From Sipunculus nudus (taxonomy: Eukaryota; Annelida; Sipuncula; Golfingiida; Sipunculidae), in assembly GCA_026874595.1 (NCBI GenBank), contig CM049321.1, forward strand, positions 25,781,479 to 25,845,478: a stretch of DNA of 64,000 nt, written 5' to 3'. Position numbers and translations under genes: made by a program. Positions 1 to 11,340 of the stretch are shown here, one piece after another. The notes beneath the pieces were generated by a model that searched no databases, was not told the DNA's origin, and saw only the letters and a program-made list of their open reading frames with translations. Within the stretch, counting starts at the first letter, position 1. Every line of letters starts with the position of its first letter.

Positions 1-1164
1 GTTTTTAACCTCTATATAAAAATGGTAAAAGAGACAGCTGTATTAATGTCTTTGGGCAGTCCTTTCTGAAAAGATGGTGCTGAATACGTAAAAGCACGCT
101 TGCCGTAAGTTTCGGTGTTTGTTAAAGGAGTTCAAAGCATGTCCCTAAAACGTGACTGAAAAGTTCTTTTACTAGTCTTCTCCTTGATCAGTTCACTTTT
201 ATGAAGGTAACATTTCCGATTTGTTTTTATACACTTAAAGAGCAATTTTAAATCTATTCGCTCGGTAACCAGTGTAGAATCTTTAGGCATTCTTGCGCAC
301 TATTCAATTTCCTCATAGCTAAACTCAGACGAGCCGCAATCGCTGCAATTTGTTAATTTGCTCTCTGATAAATTGAAAAACATCGAGTTGCCATAATTCA
401 AGTGTGAGGTCACAAATGCATGAACCAAGGTACACAAAGTGTTTTTTTTTTCAATGTATTTTCTAATCTGTCTCAGTCTATATAGTTGATAAAACCTTTA
501 CTACATACAGCATTAATATGTTCCCTCGTACTAATGGTTTCATCAAAGATCATACCAACATCACGCACTTTGTCTACAGCTTTTATCGAGATACTTCCCA
601 CGATTATTTCACTCAGTTAGTTTGCTAAGCTGTTGCCTACTTCCAAAGAGTATAATTTCTTTCTTATTGTCATTTATTTTTAATTCATGTTGTAGCATCC
701 ACTCCCTTACTGCACTTACACTTTCCCCGAAAGCTTTGATCACATCATCACCTTTAGACTAAAATGATAAATATAGTTGATTGTCATCTGCAAAACCACA
801 CCATCTGGAAGGTACATTTGAATAAGGTCATATAGGGATGATAAATATGACAAAAACAATACTGGTCCTGCTTTACTTCCTTGGGGAACACCAAAACACT
901 TCTTACATTTGCTTGATTAAATGCCATCAATGAGTACTCGCTGGTTACAGTAAGATTTTCCTTAAACCAGTGAGCAACGGTCCCAACAATTTTGAATTTA
1001 TGTTGAAAAATATCAGATAAAATATCTATGTCTATTGTATCGAAAGCAGCACTAAGGTCTAGAAGTACCAAAAATGTCCGAGTACACACATAATAATATG
1101 GTTTCAGTTCTATGGTTTCTGCATTTTTCTCCGGCGTCTGACCATTCCTTTGAAGGTATAGCAC
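1..1164 (-). pseudogene. LINE reverse-transcriptase relic (CR1/Jockey-like)
   Basis: Read on the minus strand, 1164-784 encodes a non-LTR RT stretch with LLDLSAAFDTIDIDIL (RT motif A, the 'AFDTIDHD' signature), then VGTVAHWFKENL. Towards position 1 the same strand, with stops and frameshifts, gives LHWLP and TYGKRAF-like words followed by LPKDINTAVS. These are the usual C-terminal blocks of CR1/L2/Jockey-type ORF2 proteins. The YADD catalytic box is not cleanly readable. The element probably continues past position 1, so its 3' end is not visible. It is a dead fragment. No neighbouring gene uses it, and it lies about 0.5 kb upstream of BTB gene A. The clade assignment is tentative. Confidence 0.75.
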
Positions 1165-1652
1165 ATATTGGTCTATGCATGGCGGCAGTTATTATCAATT
1201 TTGAAATATATGAGAGATTTCACACTGGCCTTTAGTTCTTGAATTCGCGGTCTAATACGGCCTATTGTTGCAGATTTTTTATATATGAAGCAAGAAGTGT
1301 ATATATATATGAGTGTGTGTGTGTGTGGCCATATAAACGACTTGCATCCTTGCCATGCCCTCTTGACATTTCCTCTTCAAACACATTAGGACAAAGCTTA
1401 TACACTAAATTAATGTTAATAAAATTAATGTCTGTCCAACTGTTCCAGCAGAGTCATAAGCAATTAAATGGATTGAAGAAAACCAGAGCAAAACAGCATA
1501 CTTTTATATTCAACCCTGCAACCAATATGTTTTTGTTGTTGCCCATGTAAGCATTTCTGATCTAAAGGTACTATGTACATTCTTTTTTTTATATTTTTTT
1601 TTTATATTTTGTCATACATCCAAATCATACTGATTATACTTTTTCATTGTAG
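1165..1652. other. Intronic/5' flank of gene A, duplicated upstream of gene B
   Basis: No gene recognised. From about 1360 the text (around 'aaacacattaggacaaagc') matches 28660-28930 upstream of gene B in the same order, so this is part of the A/B segmental duplication. It ends in a T-rich run and 'cattgtag' directly before the open exon, which looks like a 3' splice site. A purine/pyrimidine microsatellite (ta/tg) sits at 1300-1324. Confidence 0.55.
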
Positions 1653-3713
1653 GCAGGAAGGACCACAAGTAGGGTATCTACAAAAATAGAAGGTGTTGCG
1701 AGAAATGAGAAGGACCTGAAAGCGTTGTTGCGTCAACAATATGAAAGATCCGAGTACTGTGATGTTACTCTGAAAGTAAATGATGGCGAAGTGTCAGCCC
1801 ATTGGTGCATCCTAGCTGGAAATAGCGCCTACTTCAGAAACATGCTCCCACAAGATGGCAGTCCCGGACCAGAAAAACTCGACTTTACAGGAAAGTTAGC
1901 GTCCATCAATCCTGTCACAGCTGCAGTAGAGTTTATGTATCACGGTGAGATCAAAATCGATAAAAATGAGGTTCAAGGAATTCTTCAGATTGCTTGGCTG
2001 TTCAAAATGAAGACTTTGGAAGAATTATCTATTCAGTTTCTGCTTGAGAACCTTTCTTTGAGTACGTGTTTGTGGACGTGGGCTGTCAGTTTTAATTTCT
2101 CCATTGATGAAGTAGCAGACATTGCCAAGAGCGTCGCTGTGAGTCGATTCCACGACACTCTCATCAAAACCCCCAGAGCTCTAAAACTTAAACCGAATCA
2201 TTTCTTGCATTTCCTGAACCAAGGGATTGGAAAGTTCTGCTCGAAAGACCAACTGCGTGACTTCTTACAGCGGTGGTGTGAGAAAGATAAACAAGAAAGA
2301 AAAAAATATCTTCAAGAACTCAGCGAGGCAGCAAATTGTCCATCTGGAAATACACACATGTCATGTGATGAAAATGACTTGACCATTGCTCCTGAGAACA
2401 TAGAAGAACCAAGTGACAAAAATGAATCCCCAAATTCAATCGACCTCGAAGAGGTTTTCGTGCACATCAATATGAGGAAGAACACGCATATAATATATCG
2501 GCCTCAAAAGAAAACCTGGCTTACAGTTGAAATTCCCAAAATGGATGAGGAATACATGCCACCTATCCATGGGATAGGACCCTCTGGTAAATGGGTATTT
2601 TTTCTAGCAGCCGATGGATACAAATTGCATAATACTTCCTCCAATGAAACAATTGACATTCACTCTGGTGCTCGTACATCAGGAGATGCAGTCTGCAGAA
2701 TTAGTCATTTCACATTAAATGGGGATGTGTTTTGTACAAGTGAACAAACATATGTACAAAAGAATGAAGTACCAAAAACCAAATCAAGCAAAAAAAAGAA
2801 AACTTGGGACGAGGGGTCGCGAGGTGTGTATTTCACAGGTAGCAAAATGATGTGGAAGATGTGTATTGACCGGTTGGATGTGGAGAAGCAAAAATGGAAA
2901 TTAGTTTGTGAGAGCAAGGCTTTACCTGGAGATAACTGCCTGAAGATTAGAACCACAGCCAGAAAGGATGGATCTGGATACATGGTCTGCGTGAGGGAAC
3001 CCTCACAACTCCTGCTGTTCTACCTGACGCCTGACGGAAAGTTACACGACTTGGCCAGTCCTCCTGAGCACATCCTTTCTCGAGAATGCCTGAACGACGT
3101 CAGGTACTTGGAGTACATGTACATTTTGGGAACCGATGATCAGTTGTTCATAAAGTTGAGGTACAATGCACTAGTTTACAACATACGTGAAAATACATGG
3201 CAGGTAAAGAAGTTCCCTAAAGAGCGGCCCGACACTCTGTCAAAGCAAGACATCATGAAGACCCACTACGGCAGAGACGGAGATATCTATGTGTTTTTGA
3301 AACCAGGTAAAAGTGCTTTTCTGCAGGCGGGAATATACAACCCGTTCAAGAAGCAGTACACAGAAATTCCGCCGTGTCCCTCGTTTTACTTGCCTACTGA
3401 TGCATTCACTGAATACATAAAAGGCAGCTTTTTGGACAGTCTAAAAGAAGCCACTTGTGAAAGATCTTTAATGAAAGAGTGTTTTGTAAGTCAAGTTTGG
3501 ATCAAGAACACGCTCAAGGCAGTCCGGCGCCGATGGCGAAGGCAAGAACGAGAAACCATGGCTGCTTGTATAAATACTAATAACGCTGCAGAAATGACGG
3601 TAGACGGAGATGAAGATGATGAGGCAGAAGTACAAGGTGCTGAGCCATGGCTCAGTAACATTATGACAACAGATTGGTTCCAAAGGTCCATTGTGTTTCC
3701 AAGTCTCTTCTAA
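1653..3713 (+). CDS. BTB-BACK-kelch-like protein, copy A (main exon)
   Basis: A single open exon of 686 codons starts at a probable acceptor (cattgtag|GCA, phase 0); no in-frame ATG lies near its start, so a 5' exon outside or upstream is needed. Residues about 25-125 form a BTB/POZ domain (YCDVTLKV, then HWCILAGNSAYFRNML). Residues about 125-230 match BACK (LEELSIQFLLENLSL, FHDTLIKTPRALKLK). The C-terminal half is a divergent kelch-like propeller with repeated strand words such as HIIYRPQKKTWLTV and YNIRENTWQVKKFP but without the usual GG doublets. The tail is basic (RRRWRRQ), then acidic, then ends PWLSNIMTTDWFQRS. BTB-BACK-kelch proteins of this layout usually dimerise and act as CUL3 ubiquitin-ligase adaptors; that role is inferred here. 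It is closely similar to copy B. Confidence 0.88.
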   Translation, partial: AGRTTSRVSTKIEGVARNEKDLKALLRQQYERSEYCDVTLKVNDGEVSAHWCILAGNSAYFRNMLPQDGSPGPEKLDFTGKLASINPVTAAVEFMYHGEIKIDKNEVQGILQIAWLFKMKTLEELSIQFLLENLSLSTCLWTWAVSFNFSIDEVADIAKSVAVSRFHDTLIKTPRALKLKPNHFLHFLNQGIGKFCSKDQLRDFLQRWCEKDKQERKKYLQELSEAANCPSGNTHMSCDENDLTIAPENIEEPSDKNESPNSIDLEEVFVHINMRKNTHIIYRPQKKTWLTVEIPKMDEEYMPPIHGIGPSGKWVFFLAADGYKLHNTSSNETIDIHSGARTSGDAVCRISHFTLNGDVFCTSEQTYVQKNEVPKTKSSKKKKTWDEGSRGVYFTGSKMMWKMCIDRLDVEKQKWKLVCESKALPGDNCLKIRTTARKDGSGYMVCVREPSQLLLFYLTPDGKLHDLASPPEHILSRECLNDVRYLEYMYILGTDDQLFIKLRYNALVYNIRENTWQVKKFPKERPDTLSKQDIMKTHYGRDGDIYVFLKPGKSAFLQAGIYNPFKKQYTEIPPCPSFYLPTDAFTEYIKGSFLDSLKEATCERSLMKECFVSQVWIKNTLKAVRRRWRRQERETMAACINTNNAAEMTVDGDEDDEAEVQGAEPWLSNIMTTDWFQRSIVFPSLF

Positions 3714-4430
3714 GCACCATTTGGTCCAGTAAACGATAAACACTGCAACAGTGCGATAGGCTGCAAGTCAGGCATTACTGCTAAACTGATTGAGCTCATT
3801 TATAAAGAAACTACACATCATAAATCATATTCATGCGACATATACGAGCAACTTAATTGATATTGTAAATTTCTGCAGAAGCAGAGTGTCCATCTGGAAA
3901 TACACGCGTCATGGGATGAAAATGGCTTTACCATTGCTCCTGAGAACACTGAAGAACCAAGTGACAAAAATGAAGCCCCAAATTCAGTCGATCTCGAAGA
4001 GGTTTTCGTGCACATCAGTATGAGGAAGAACACGCATATAATATACCGGCCTCAAAAGAAAACCTGGCCTACAGTTGAAATCCCCAAAATACATAAGTTA
4101 CATGCCACCCTGGAGCTGTTTTTTTAAATATGCAACTGATTGTGAATCATACTATACAGTATGTTTTAAAATATATAGCTTAGGTGTAGCATGGTGGCTT
4201 CAACTGATTGTCTAAAGCTTACTTTTAATAAATCATCATATTTGAACAGCTTTTTGGGATATATTATGTAGAGTTCAAGATGTAGTATTTTGATAATTAT
4301 ATTTTTATTACTAACATTTTACAGAAGATGCATCTAGTGTAACCAGATAAATTGAGCTGATTTAAAAATAGCAAACTAATGTAGTCTTTACTCAAATATA
4401 TAGCATACATTAATTTGAACGGGTGTAACA
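3714..4430 (+). other. 3' flank of gene A
   Basis: Non-coding apart from the internal gene fragment listed separately. From about 4126 it matches the 3' flank of gene B at about 31310-31560 (shared words 'actatacagtatgtt', 'gcatctagtgtaaccag'), interrupted by the insertion that begins at 4431. No clear polyadenylation signal was selected. Confidence 0.5.
3879..4110 (+). pseudogene. Duplicated internal fragment of a BTB-kelch gene
   Basis: This stretch repeats the middle of the BTB-kelch coding sequence (linker plus first propeller strands; compare 2335-2560 in copy A). It contains the codons for DLEEVFVHIS and an RPQKKTW word, but has no BTB part before it and no propeller after it. It begins abruptly after 'ttctgcagaagcag' and ends near 'cataagttacatgcc'. 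It is about 90% similar by eye to copy A. It sits only 165 bp past the stop codon of copy A, so it is a partial duplication or a recombination scar, not an exon of A. Confidence 0.8.
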
Positions 4431-5440
4431 TGCTTACCTGGCACGGGGGACACCGTTTTTCTTGTTAGTCCGCCAGCCACAGTGACTGTTGTTCATCTTT
4501 GTGATGACCCCACCTACTAACCCATGGGATGGGGGGACATCCCGTCCCCCACCCTGGGCTAGTTCTATTCATCATACAGATACGTCGTGTGTGTATGCAC
4601 ACTTTCAACCAGGACTAAGTCAACGCTGCAATAAAAGAACTGGTGGACTGTTATGGGGAGTCCCTGAGAGCGGCTCACAGTTTATCGGCAACGACACTCT
4701 AGCTTGTGTTTACTAGCCACCAGGTGGCAGAAGTAGTAGCCATGGACGGTGTCGAGTGTCTGGGAACCTCGTTGGAAACATCGCTAGCAAACGCAAAAAA
4801 AAGCCTGTGTGGGTCTCCCTACGAGGGTTGTCCCTAAATGTATCAATTGAAGATGTGACAGCCGCTTTGAAAAACTAAGGTAAAATGCTATTGTTAATTG
4901 GACTAGGAGTGCTAGTAGGATACTTTATTTATCTGAACGGTTTGTCATGTAGGACTTTTGTTTTGATTTCTCCTTTTGACTTGCATGAAGTTTAGTTACA
5001 TAGAAATATGCTAAGTCTGTAATTTGATGATGCATGTTTGTTTTTTTTCTGTTGTTATATGTACATCTGGCTTGTCACTGGATTATCTGCATTTTTGGGT
5101 TTTTGTTTTGTTTTATTGGTGGTTCGTATGATTTTTTTTAATGTTAGCCTCAAGTTCGTCTTCAACTAGGTGTAAAGCTAGATGTAAATTTGTAATCTAA
5201 GGGTGTGTATTTATATGTATATCGATTAGTAATTTGGGTTTTATTTTTATTCTGCTTTCGTTTATTTATTTAGTTTGCATGATTTCTTTCAGACCAAGTA
5301 TGTTACTATATATTCGTGAAGGTATACACATATATATATATTTTATGAATTTTAACAATTGATTGTGTATGTATTTGTATTTGTTATATGAACACTCGTT
5401 GTAAAATATCATGATTTTAATAAACAATATAAAAAATAAC
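4431..5440 (+). mobile_element. About 1 kb retroposon-like insertion with U1-like 5' end
   Basis: The 3' flanks of genes A and B align up to 'gtgtaaca' at 4430 and again from about 5441, so this kilobase is an insertion in A. It starts with TGCTTACCTGGCACGGGGGA, close to the 5' end of metazoan U1 snRNA (ATACTTACCTGGC). It has a strong G/C hairpin at about 4521-4554. At about 4797-4880 it has a frame reading KPVWVSLRGLSLNVSIEDV that resembles the start of a LINE ORF1. It ends with AATAAA (5419-5424) and an A-rich tail; 'aaca' at both borders may be a short target duplication. This suggests a deleted or chimeric non-LTR element. The U1 similarity is by eye and covers only about 20 nt. Confidence 0.5.
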
Positions 5441-5727
5441 AAAATTTGGAAGGTATTTTCCCTGCAGACATAAATTTCAGTAGGTGTGGTGCGAGAAGTG
5501 ACAGGTGGTTGAGTTTTGGTTGAGTTTTGGTTACAGATAAACTCATTGGCTATAATACAAAATTTAATGTATATCGTGATCTATAGTTGCACGTACGACA
5601 TTTTCAGGATTCGGACTTCATATTTGTTCATATATATATCATTTCAACTCTTTCATTTTCAACAGCATGTTTAGGAAATGATGATTTGTTCCACAAAGAA
5701 TCAAAGACGGTTTAATCGAGAAAAGTA

Positions 5728-5791
<64 letters not shown>

Positions 5792-5810
5792 AATTGCTTA
5801 AAAGTCGTTC

Positions 5811-5864
<54 letters not shown>

Positions 5865-6420
5865 TTAGAAGGCGAGATTTGAGATATAATACTAGTTGCC
5901 TTGACATGTGATGCAAGTCCATGAAATATTTAGAGAGCAATATGCCACGAAGGCTGTACAAATAAAAAGTCATCTGAACATTTTCTGTCTTTACCGAGGG
6001 ATCAAAGTTGTTAAGTAAGCACGACTGTTGAATAAGTAAACAAGGAGCCTGTGGGTCACGCCACTCAGCTGAAATGGATTATATGAATATATGTACAAAA
6101 ACTAAGCATATGGAAATGAAGCAAAACTTTTTTTGTATATAACTATTTGAATAGGGAACACAATACACATATTTAGAATTTTCTGTGTACTTTTATGGAC
6201 TACATCGAAGATGCAAGGGCCTCTCGAGAATGCGGTATCAATATCTCAACAATGAAAGTGATATGCATGTACATATTTGCATTTGTATTTCAACACATCA
6301 CAATAAATTTGTCAGAAAAAAATACATGTTAATTCAGAATACCATTGTTATCATAATTTAATAATATTTCCTTGATTCGTTGTTTTTTAGTTCACTCATG
6401 AAATTATAGCATTCGTCCTC
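5441..6420 (+). other. Distal 3' flank of gene A, duplicated behind gene B
   Basis: No gene. The text at 5441-6420 corresponds in order to 31670-32600 behind gene B (shared words include 'cagtaggtgtggtg' and 'acaaggagcctgtgggtca'). The colinearity marks the right limit of the A/B duplicated block near 6.4 kb. Two (TA)n tracts are embedded. Confidence 0.6.
5729..5861. repeat. Two (TA)n microsatellites
   Basis: Alternating TA tracts at about 5729-5790 and 5814-5861, separated by a short unique piece. Any open frames across them only encode Ile-Tyr repeats. Confidence 0.95.
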
Positions 6421-8459
6421 TTTTCTATCACTGTCTTATCAAGGTTCAGTTGTCAATCAACTGACCACCGGCTATCAGCCAACCACATGTAGCTTGTGCC
6501 TTCACCCGTTTCTTATTGTTTGGGCTATATATATTCCTGGGCAGGGTTTGTTCTCTTTCATTTGGATCAGGCAGTTGAAATGGGCGCAAGGGTTAGCCCC
6601 GACTGCTGACACCACCACTTAGGACCACGAAGTGTGTTTAACTTTTGACCATGTGAGTATCCTCCAGTGGTTAGACCTTTTTTCAAACAGTGGTCATCCT
6701 ACCTGCCTAGGTATGCACATTCTCTACCCTAGTTCAAAAGAATTATTACAGTTTTGATTATTTGAATGTTTAGTGTTTAAATTTTATTTCAGTGTTGAAC
6801 AGTGTTGTTTTATTTCTTCAAATTTTGCAGGTACACACTGTCCAACCCCAATTTCCCTCTAGAATTAAAAAGCGAATTTAGTGCCTCAGGCGCTAAAGGA
6901 TTAACACTAGGAGATGAAAATTGATTCATAGATTGCTTATTTCAAGCCAATTCTATGTCTTCAGCATCAATATATACCTTGGGGTTTATGTTGTCAAGTT
7001 CTGCTAATTAAGCGATCTTTTTTAAATATAAGGTTAGCAACAAGCTTAAAAGATGCCTTGGTTGCATTTATTTTAGAAAGTTCCCTATTATAGTGAATTT
7101 AATTTGTTCACCAGAATTGGGTCTATTTATAAATGTAGGCCCCTCTTTATTTAAAGAAAAATGTAGGTAATATCACTTCCTATAGCTAGTGCTGGTAGTC
7201 TATATAGGCTCTATTCTTCAGGCCTGATCCCATAGGAAAGTGTCACATAAAGTTTAGATTCATTTAACAAGCATTTAAGTAAGTTTCTCTTCTTTGGCCA
7301 CGAAGTATTGTGTACATTATACAACAGTGTATGCTTAAATATTCATCTTTCAAATGTTAACCAATGTAAGATATACAGTAATCTCTCTGCATGGAACTGT
7401 TATCTGTACAATTTACAGCAAATCCTGCTGTATTTAAGGATTATTCATAGTGGATAAACCAGTAATATGATGTCTGCATTCTTTGTACCCTTCCTAATGT
7501 AATATTTTTCATATTTGCTCCAGTTCTTATCTGAAATTAGATCCCTCATAAGGGTTAAACTTGAATTATATGTTCTTACATGGAGGTCCTATATACAGAA
7601 ATAAAATATATAAAAGTGTAAATGAACTCATAACAATTGATTTGTACACAAGGGAGGCACCTTACTGATAATGAATGATTGACTAGTATTCTACAAATTA
7701 AGAGCATACGGTATGCTTTGTTAATAAGACAAATTGTATAAAAACATCTATACATTGCTTGGTCTAAACTAACTTAATAATATTGAAATAAGAGTTCAAC
7801 TCTTTATACTAAGTTGGCTCTTAGATAAAAACAAAATAACCTGTGGTGCAAATACGTAAATAAATGTACAATAGCATACTTTAATTGTTACGCCATGCAT
7901 GCAGAAATTAAATGAATACCAACAGAAATAAAATTTTTGTGAATGAAATTTGATATAAAACATGAATCAAATGTCTCATTACTTTAAACTGGATAGTTCG
8001 TCCAAGAGCCTTTATAAGCCTACTCAACAAACATCAAATTTTTTTTTTAATAAACTATAACTTTCGTTATCGTTATATTTAAATCAAATGGGTTTCTTGC
8101 GTAGAGAAAATTAGCGTACATCCTGTTTTAAAACAAGGCTTATATTCCTTAACTTACCTAGTGGTCTCGGAGACATGTTATGAAATATATGTTTTGCCAA
8201 TATTAACTAATAGAAATGATCCAATCTTTAAGTATTCACCAAATGGTAGATGCATTTTGTCACACCGCAGGGGATGTGAACGTCAAGGTTCTTTTTAAAC
8301 AGTCAAATCAACTGGCTGGGCATATACACAAATCTGCTAAGACGTTTAAAGAGAAAGAAAATGAAATAAAAAAAAATAAAGTAACTTATATATCTCTGTG
8401 AAACGTACCACCAAAAATCGCTGACGATATGCACAATAAAACACCGAGTCCTTTAGATC
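6421..8459. other. Intergenic, no gene recognised
   Basis: AT-rich non-coding sequence with no recognisable domain on either strand. About 6440-6660 is less AT-rich, with a TATA-like run (ctatatatattcc, near 6524) followed by a possible exon-like stretch, but nothing supports a gene. Confidence 0.5.
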
Positions 8460-8534
8460 ACTACACACAGTACAGTCCTTGCTGACGAATCACCTGGTCA
8501 CATGATCTTTGCCCTTACGTGATCCGGAGTTGTT

Positions 8535-8753
8535 TCACTGAAAGACACAGAGTGTCCCTGGTACCAATACACGTGCACAAAGTTCTCGGATGAAAGAGGA
8601 TCTTCTCACAACTGATTCCGGCAGCAGTTTATCCGTTATAACGTACATATTCCACAGTTCTTGCACCGCGCGAATAATCTCCATGATGAGCCAAGATGCG
8701 ACACAATCCCTAAAATTCTTTACAGAGAATACAAAACGATCTTCCTCAGACAT
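8535..8753 (-). CDS. Hypothetical 72-aa ORF in a GC-richer patch
   Basis: The minus strand has an ATG-started frame of 72 codons beginning MSEEDRFVFSVKNFRDCV and ending VLVPGTLCVFQ. It lies in a patch (about 8460-9130) that is clearly less AT-rich than its surroundings, as seen for first exons or CpG-type promoters. The composition is not repetitive and has no homopolymers. I do not recognise a family. It could be a first coding exon, a small gene, or chance. No clear TATA box or splice donor was found. Low confidence. Confidence 0.25.
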   Translation of the reverse strand: MSEEDRFVFSVKNFRDCVASWLIMEIIRAVQELWNMYVITDKLLPESVVRRSSFIRELCARVLVPGTLCVFQ

Positions 8754-9312
8754 AGACTGTCACCGCTGATAGACGTTGTCTCTTAGCTGTATCGACACGT
8801 CAAGCAGACCGGCTTAGGGCTGCAGATATCGGCAGACGACACTCAAACTCGCGCGCTGCTCAGGCCCTTGTGTTGAATTACTGGTACCCACTGCTCATAT
8901 GCGACTGCTGATGTCACGACCCCGGCTTGCTTCTTGTCAAATCATCACTTCCATCTACGTTAAATATCTTTCATACGCAAGAATCTGAATGTGTTTACGT
9001 TACAAAGATGACCCTGTGTGTTAATGAACCTAAGCACGCGTTGATGCTTTGATGTCTATACCAGACGGTAGTTACAATAGAGATCGCTTTACAGAGTCGT
9101 CTCACTTGGATTTACGCTGCATTGAAAGTAACCTCAAAAGGAGGCAGGTGTGCTGACTGACTTCTAAACTGCTTTGAAATTGAGATTAAACGAAACACGT
9201 GTTGTCACTAACTTACGTTCCCATGCTGATATCTTCACATGATACTCTATTCCTATATACAGTAAACTAGCAAGACAATAATCTGGTCATACTCCCTGCT
9301 CAAATATACCTT

Positions 9313-9735
9313 TTTTTAAATAATTTTTTTGGTGGAGGTAACCGCCTCCGTTTTTTTTATGCTGACTTATCTAATTCTTAAACTAAGTATGTACATCTGC
9401 AGAGTTTCAATTTCGGTCTGGGACTCCTTGACAGGGCGGCAGCACTCGCTTCCTATTATTTTTTTTTGTATCCTGGTGTCACCCAGGCCCGGTGTATACC
9501 GCACCTGCGGGTCCTGGGTGTGTAATCAGCCCCATTGCTGGGTTATAACACCGAAAGGCGCACACGTTTGTGAGTGAAACACGACTGATGGGCACAGTCT
9601 CCCCATTAAACCTGCAGAGCGCTCACCCTGGGTGTGGGCCGTCCGTGAAAAACCTCACCGCCTTGGCTAAGATTCGAACCCACGATCTCCCGGCTTTGAG
9701 TCCTGCGCTCTACCCCTGAGCCACAGATGCCGGTT
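9313..9735 (-). mobile_element. tRNA-derived SINE, copy 1
   Basis: On the minus strand the element begins near 9735 with a tRNA-like head. The A box reads GTGGCTCAGGGGTAGAGC and the B box GGTTCGAATC (plus-strand 9671-9680), the internal RNA polymerase III promoter. Behind it is a body with the words GGACCCGCAGGTGCGG and CGGGCCTGGGTGACACC, and the 3' end is A/T-rich. A 14-bp direct repeat, CTCAAATATACCTT, flanks it at 9299-9312 and 9736-9749, a clean target-site duplication. The tRNA acceptor arm does not pair over its full length, so this is a SINE head and not a working tRNA gene. Related copies lie near 49.4 and 60.7 kb. Confidence 0.85.
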
Positions 9736-9749
9736 CTCAAATATACCTT

Positions 9750-10990
9750 AATAATAACCAAGTCATTTTCTTCTGGTGACAAATATATCATATGGAATAC
9801 AGCTCTGTCATTCAAAAAGAAAGACCGTTAGGCAAGCTGTGAACAAGGGGACGAAGGTGGACCCAAAGCTATTTCTTATGTATCTGTTTTATAACACTTC
9901 ATGTACCCGTATTAATGGGAACAGACTCTGTCACGAAGTCATGTAAACTTATCAATACAGCCATCATCCCCTATTTAAAACATATTTTTGTCAGTTTGTT
10001 TACTCTCTTAAAAATGATGGTAATAAGATAAATAGATAAATACTTATACTAATAATATAATTTCACCATTAATTCGTTATTAAATCTAATGTTCTGTTGG
10101 TCTCTCTTTTATATGTCAATCTTGTGCAACCTTAACGTTTTAAGGTCTTTAGTGTTTGTCTAAAATTACCTGAATTACAGGTGACGATTAATTATGAATT
10201 ATTTTATTTAACAGACAACAGCTTATCCATATCTGGTAATAATAATTTTGACCAATTGTTGAGGTAAAAATTTTATTCTCAGGGCCTTAACTCTGTGGCA
10301 TATATGCTCATATCTTATCCACATTATAACTCAAATGATCATTTGATTATCCCAAAAGGAGAAAAATCAGTTTGAAACCTCACTGCATTCAGTTTGAATA
10401 CACATGTATAATATAAATTCAAATTATTTAAACTTTTCTCGAACACGCACTTATTAACTGCACCTGAGTTATCACGTTTTGCTGTCAAATTAAAGTTTTA
10501 CAGATCTATTTCAATAAAAATGGGAAAACCCGCTTGTGTTAAAACACTTTTGCATCACAACATAAGACAAGTTTACTTGAAAACTTAATATAACAGCCTC
10601 AAATTTTATATCATTAATTAATTTTATAGTTGCCAGAATGGCAAGCTGCTCTGACTCACATCTATACAATCAGTGATTATTCGGCTGCACCCACTTCTGG
10701 ACTAGATATGATTGTAGCCTTGAATTACTCTAGAGCTCTAACTACCTATACAGTATAGAATGTTACATGTCTGACACACCTGAAGAATTTTGTAAGATTG
10801 GTGTTCCATTTGCCTAGAATTCAGTATCTGGCATGATACCACCGTTTTGCCTCAGTCTAAATGGTTCAGTACCAGTTGTTTTCAGTGTTTTATCGTGGCA
10901 TGATGAGGTCTCTACGTTGAGTTTGTAAGTAAGCATATTAGGGCATAATTTAAACCAGTTGCTTAAAGGTTGTACATGGAACTGTAACCA
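9750..10990. other. Intergenic, no gene recognised
   Basis: AT-rich sequence without a coding frame, repeat family or RNA gene that I can support. Confidence 0.5.
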
Positions 10991-11340
10991 TTTTTTTTTT
11001 TTTTTTTTTTTTTTGTAACATGTGCATGTGCACCAGTAAAAGACCTATTAGAAAATGGCAAAGTGTTTGCTAACATGAGAGTCTGGCCTGAACCAGTGTC
11101 CCTCAAAATTCAAATAGGGGTAGAGTCTGAAAAATCATTTGAAAGTGATACAAAACCCTCATTTATGAATGGCTCTAATAACTCCATTTCGGAGTCAGGA
11201 GAGGAGTCTACTACATCAATTTCATCAAACAAATAACTGACATTGATAGTGTCAGTCATAAACTCTTTTTCAGAGTCATTAAAGGAATCTACATCCTTAT
11301 CAGAATCAAACTCCTCATGGGAGTCAACAGAGGCATTTTC

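Noticed and set aside
1239-1550. 103-codon frame upstream of gene A
   Set aside because: Low-complexity, overlaps a TG/TA tract and sequence duplicated non-coding upstream of gene B without conservation of the frame.
4431-4600. Functional U1 snRNA gene
   Set aside because: Only the first about 20 bases resemble U1; no Sm site or stem-loop series follows, and the segment belongs to a 1-kb insertion.
5678-5973. Small ORFs rich in Ile-Tyr
   Set aside because: Translations of (TA)n tracts. The same applies to frames at 16779-16970, 44417-44784 and 48506-48742.
9660-9735. Functional tRNA gene
   Set aside because: A and B boxes are good, but the acceptor stem does not pair fully and a SINE body and target duplication surround it.
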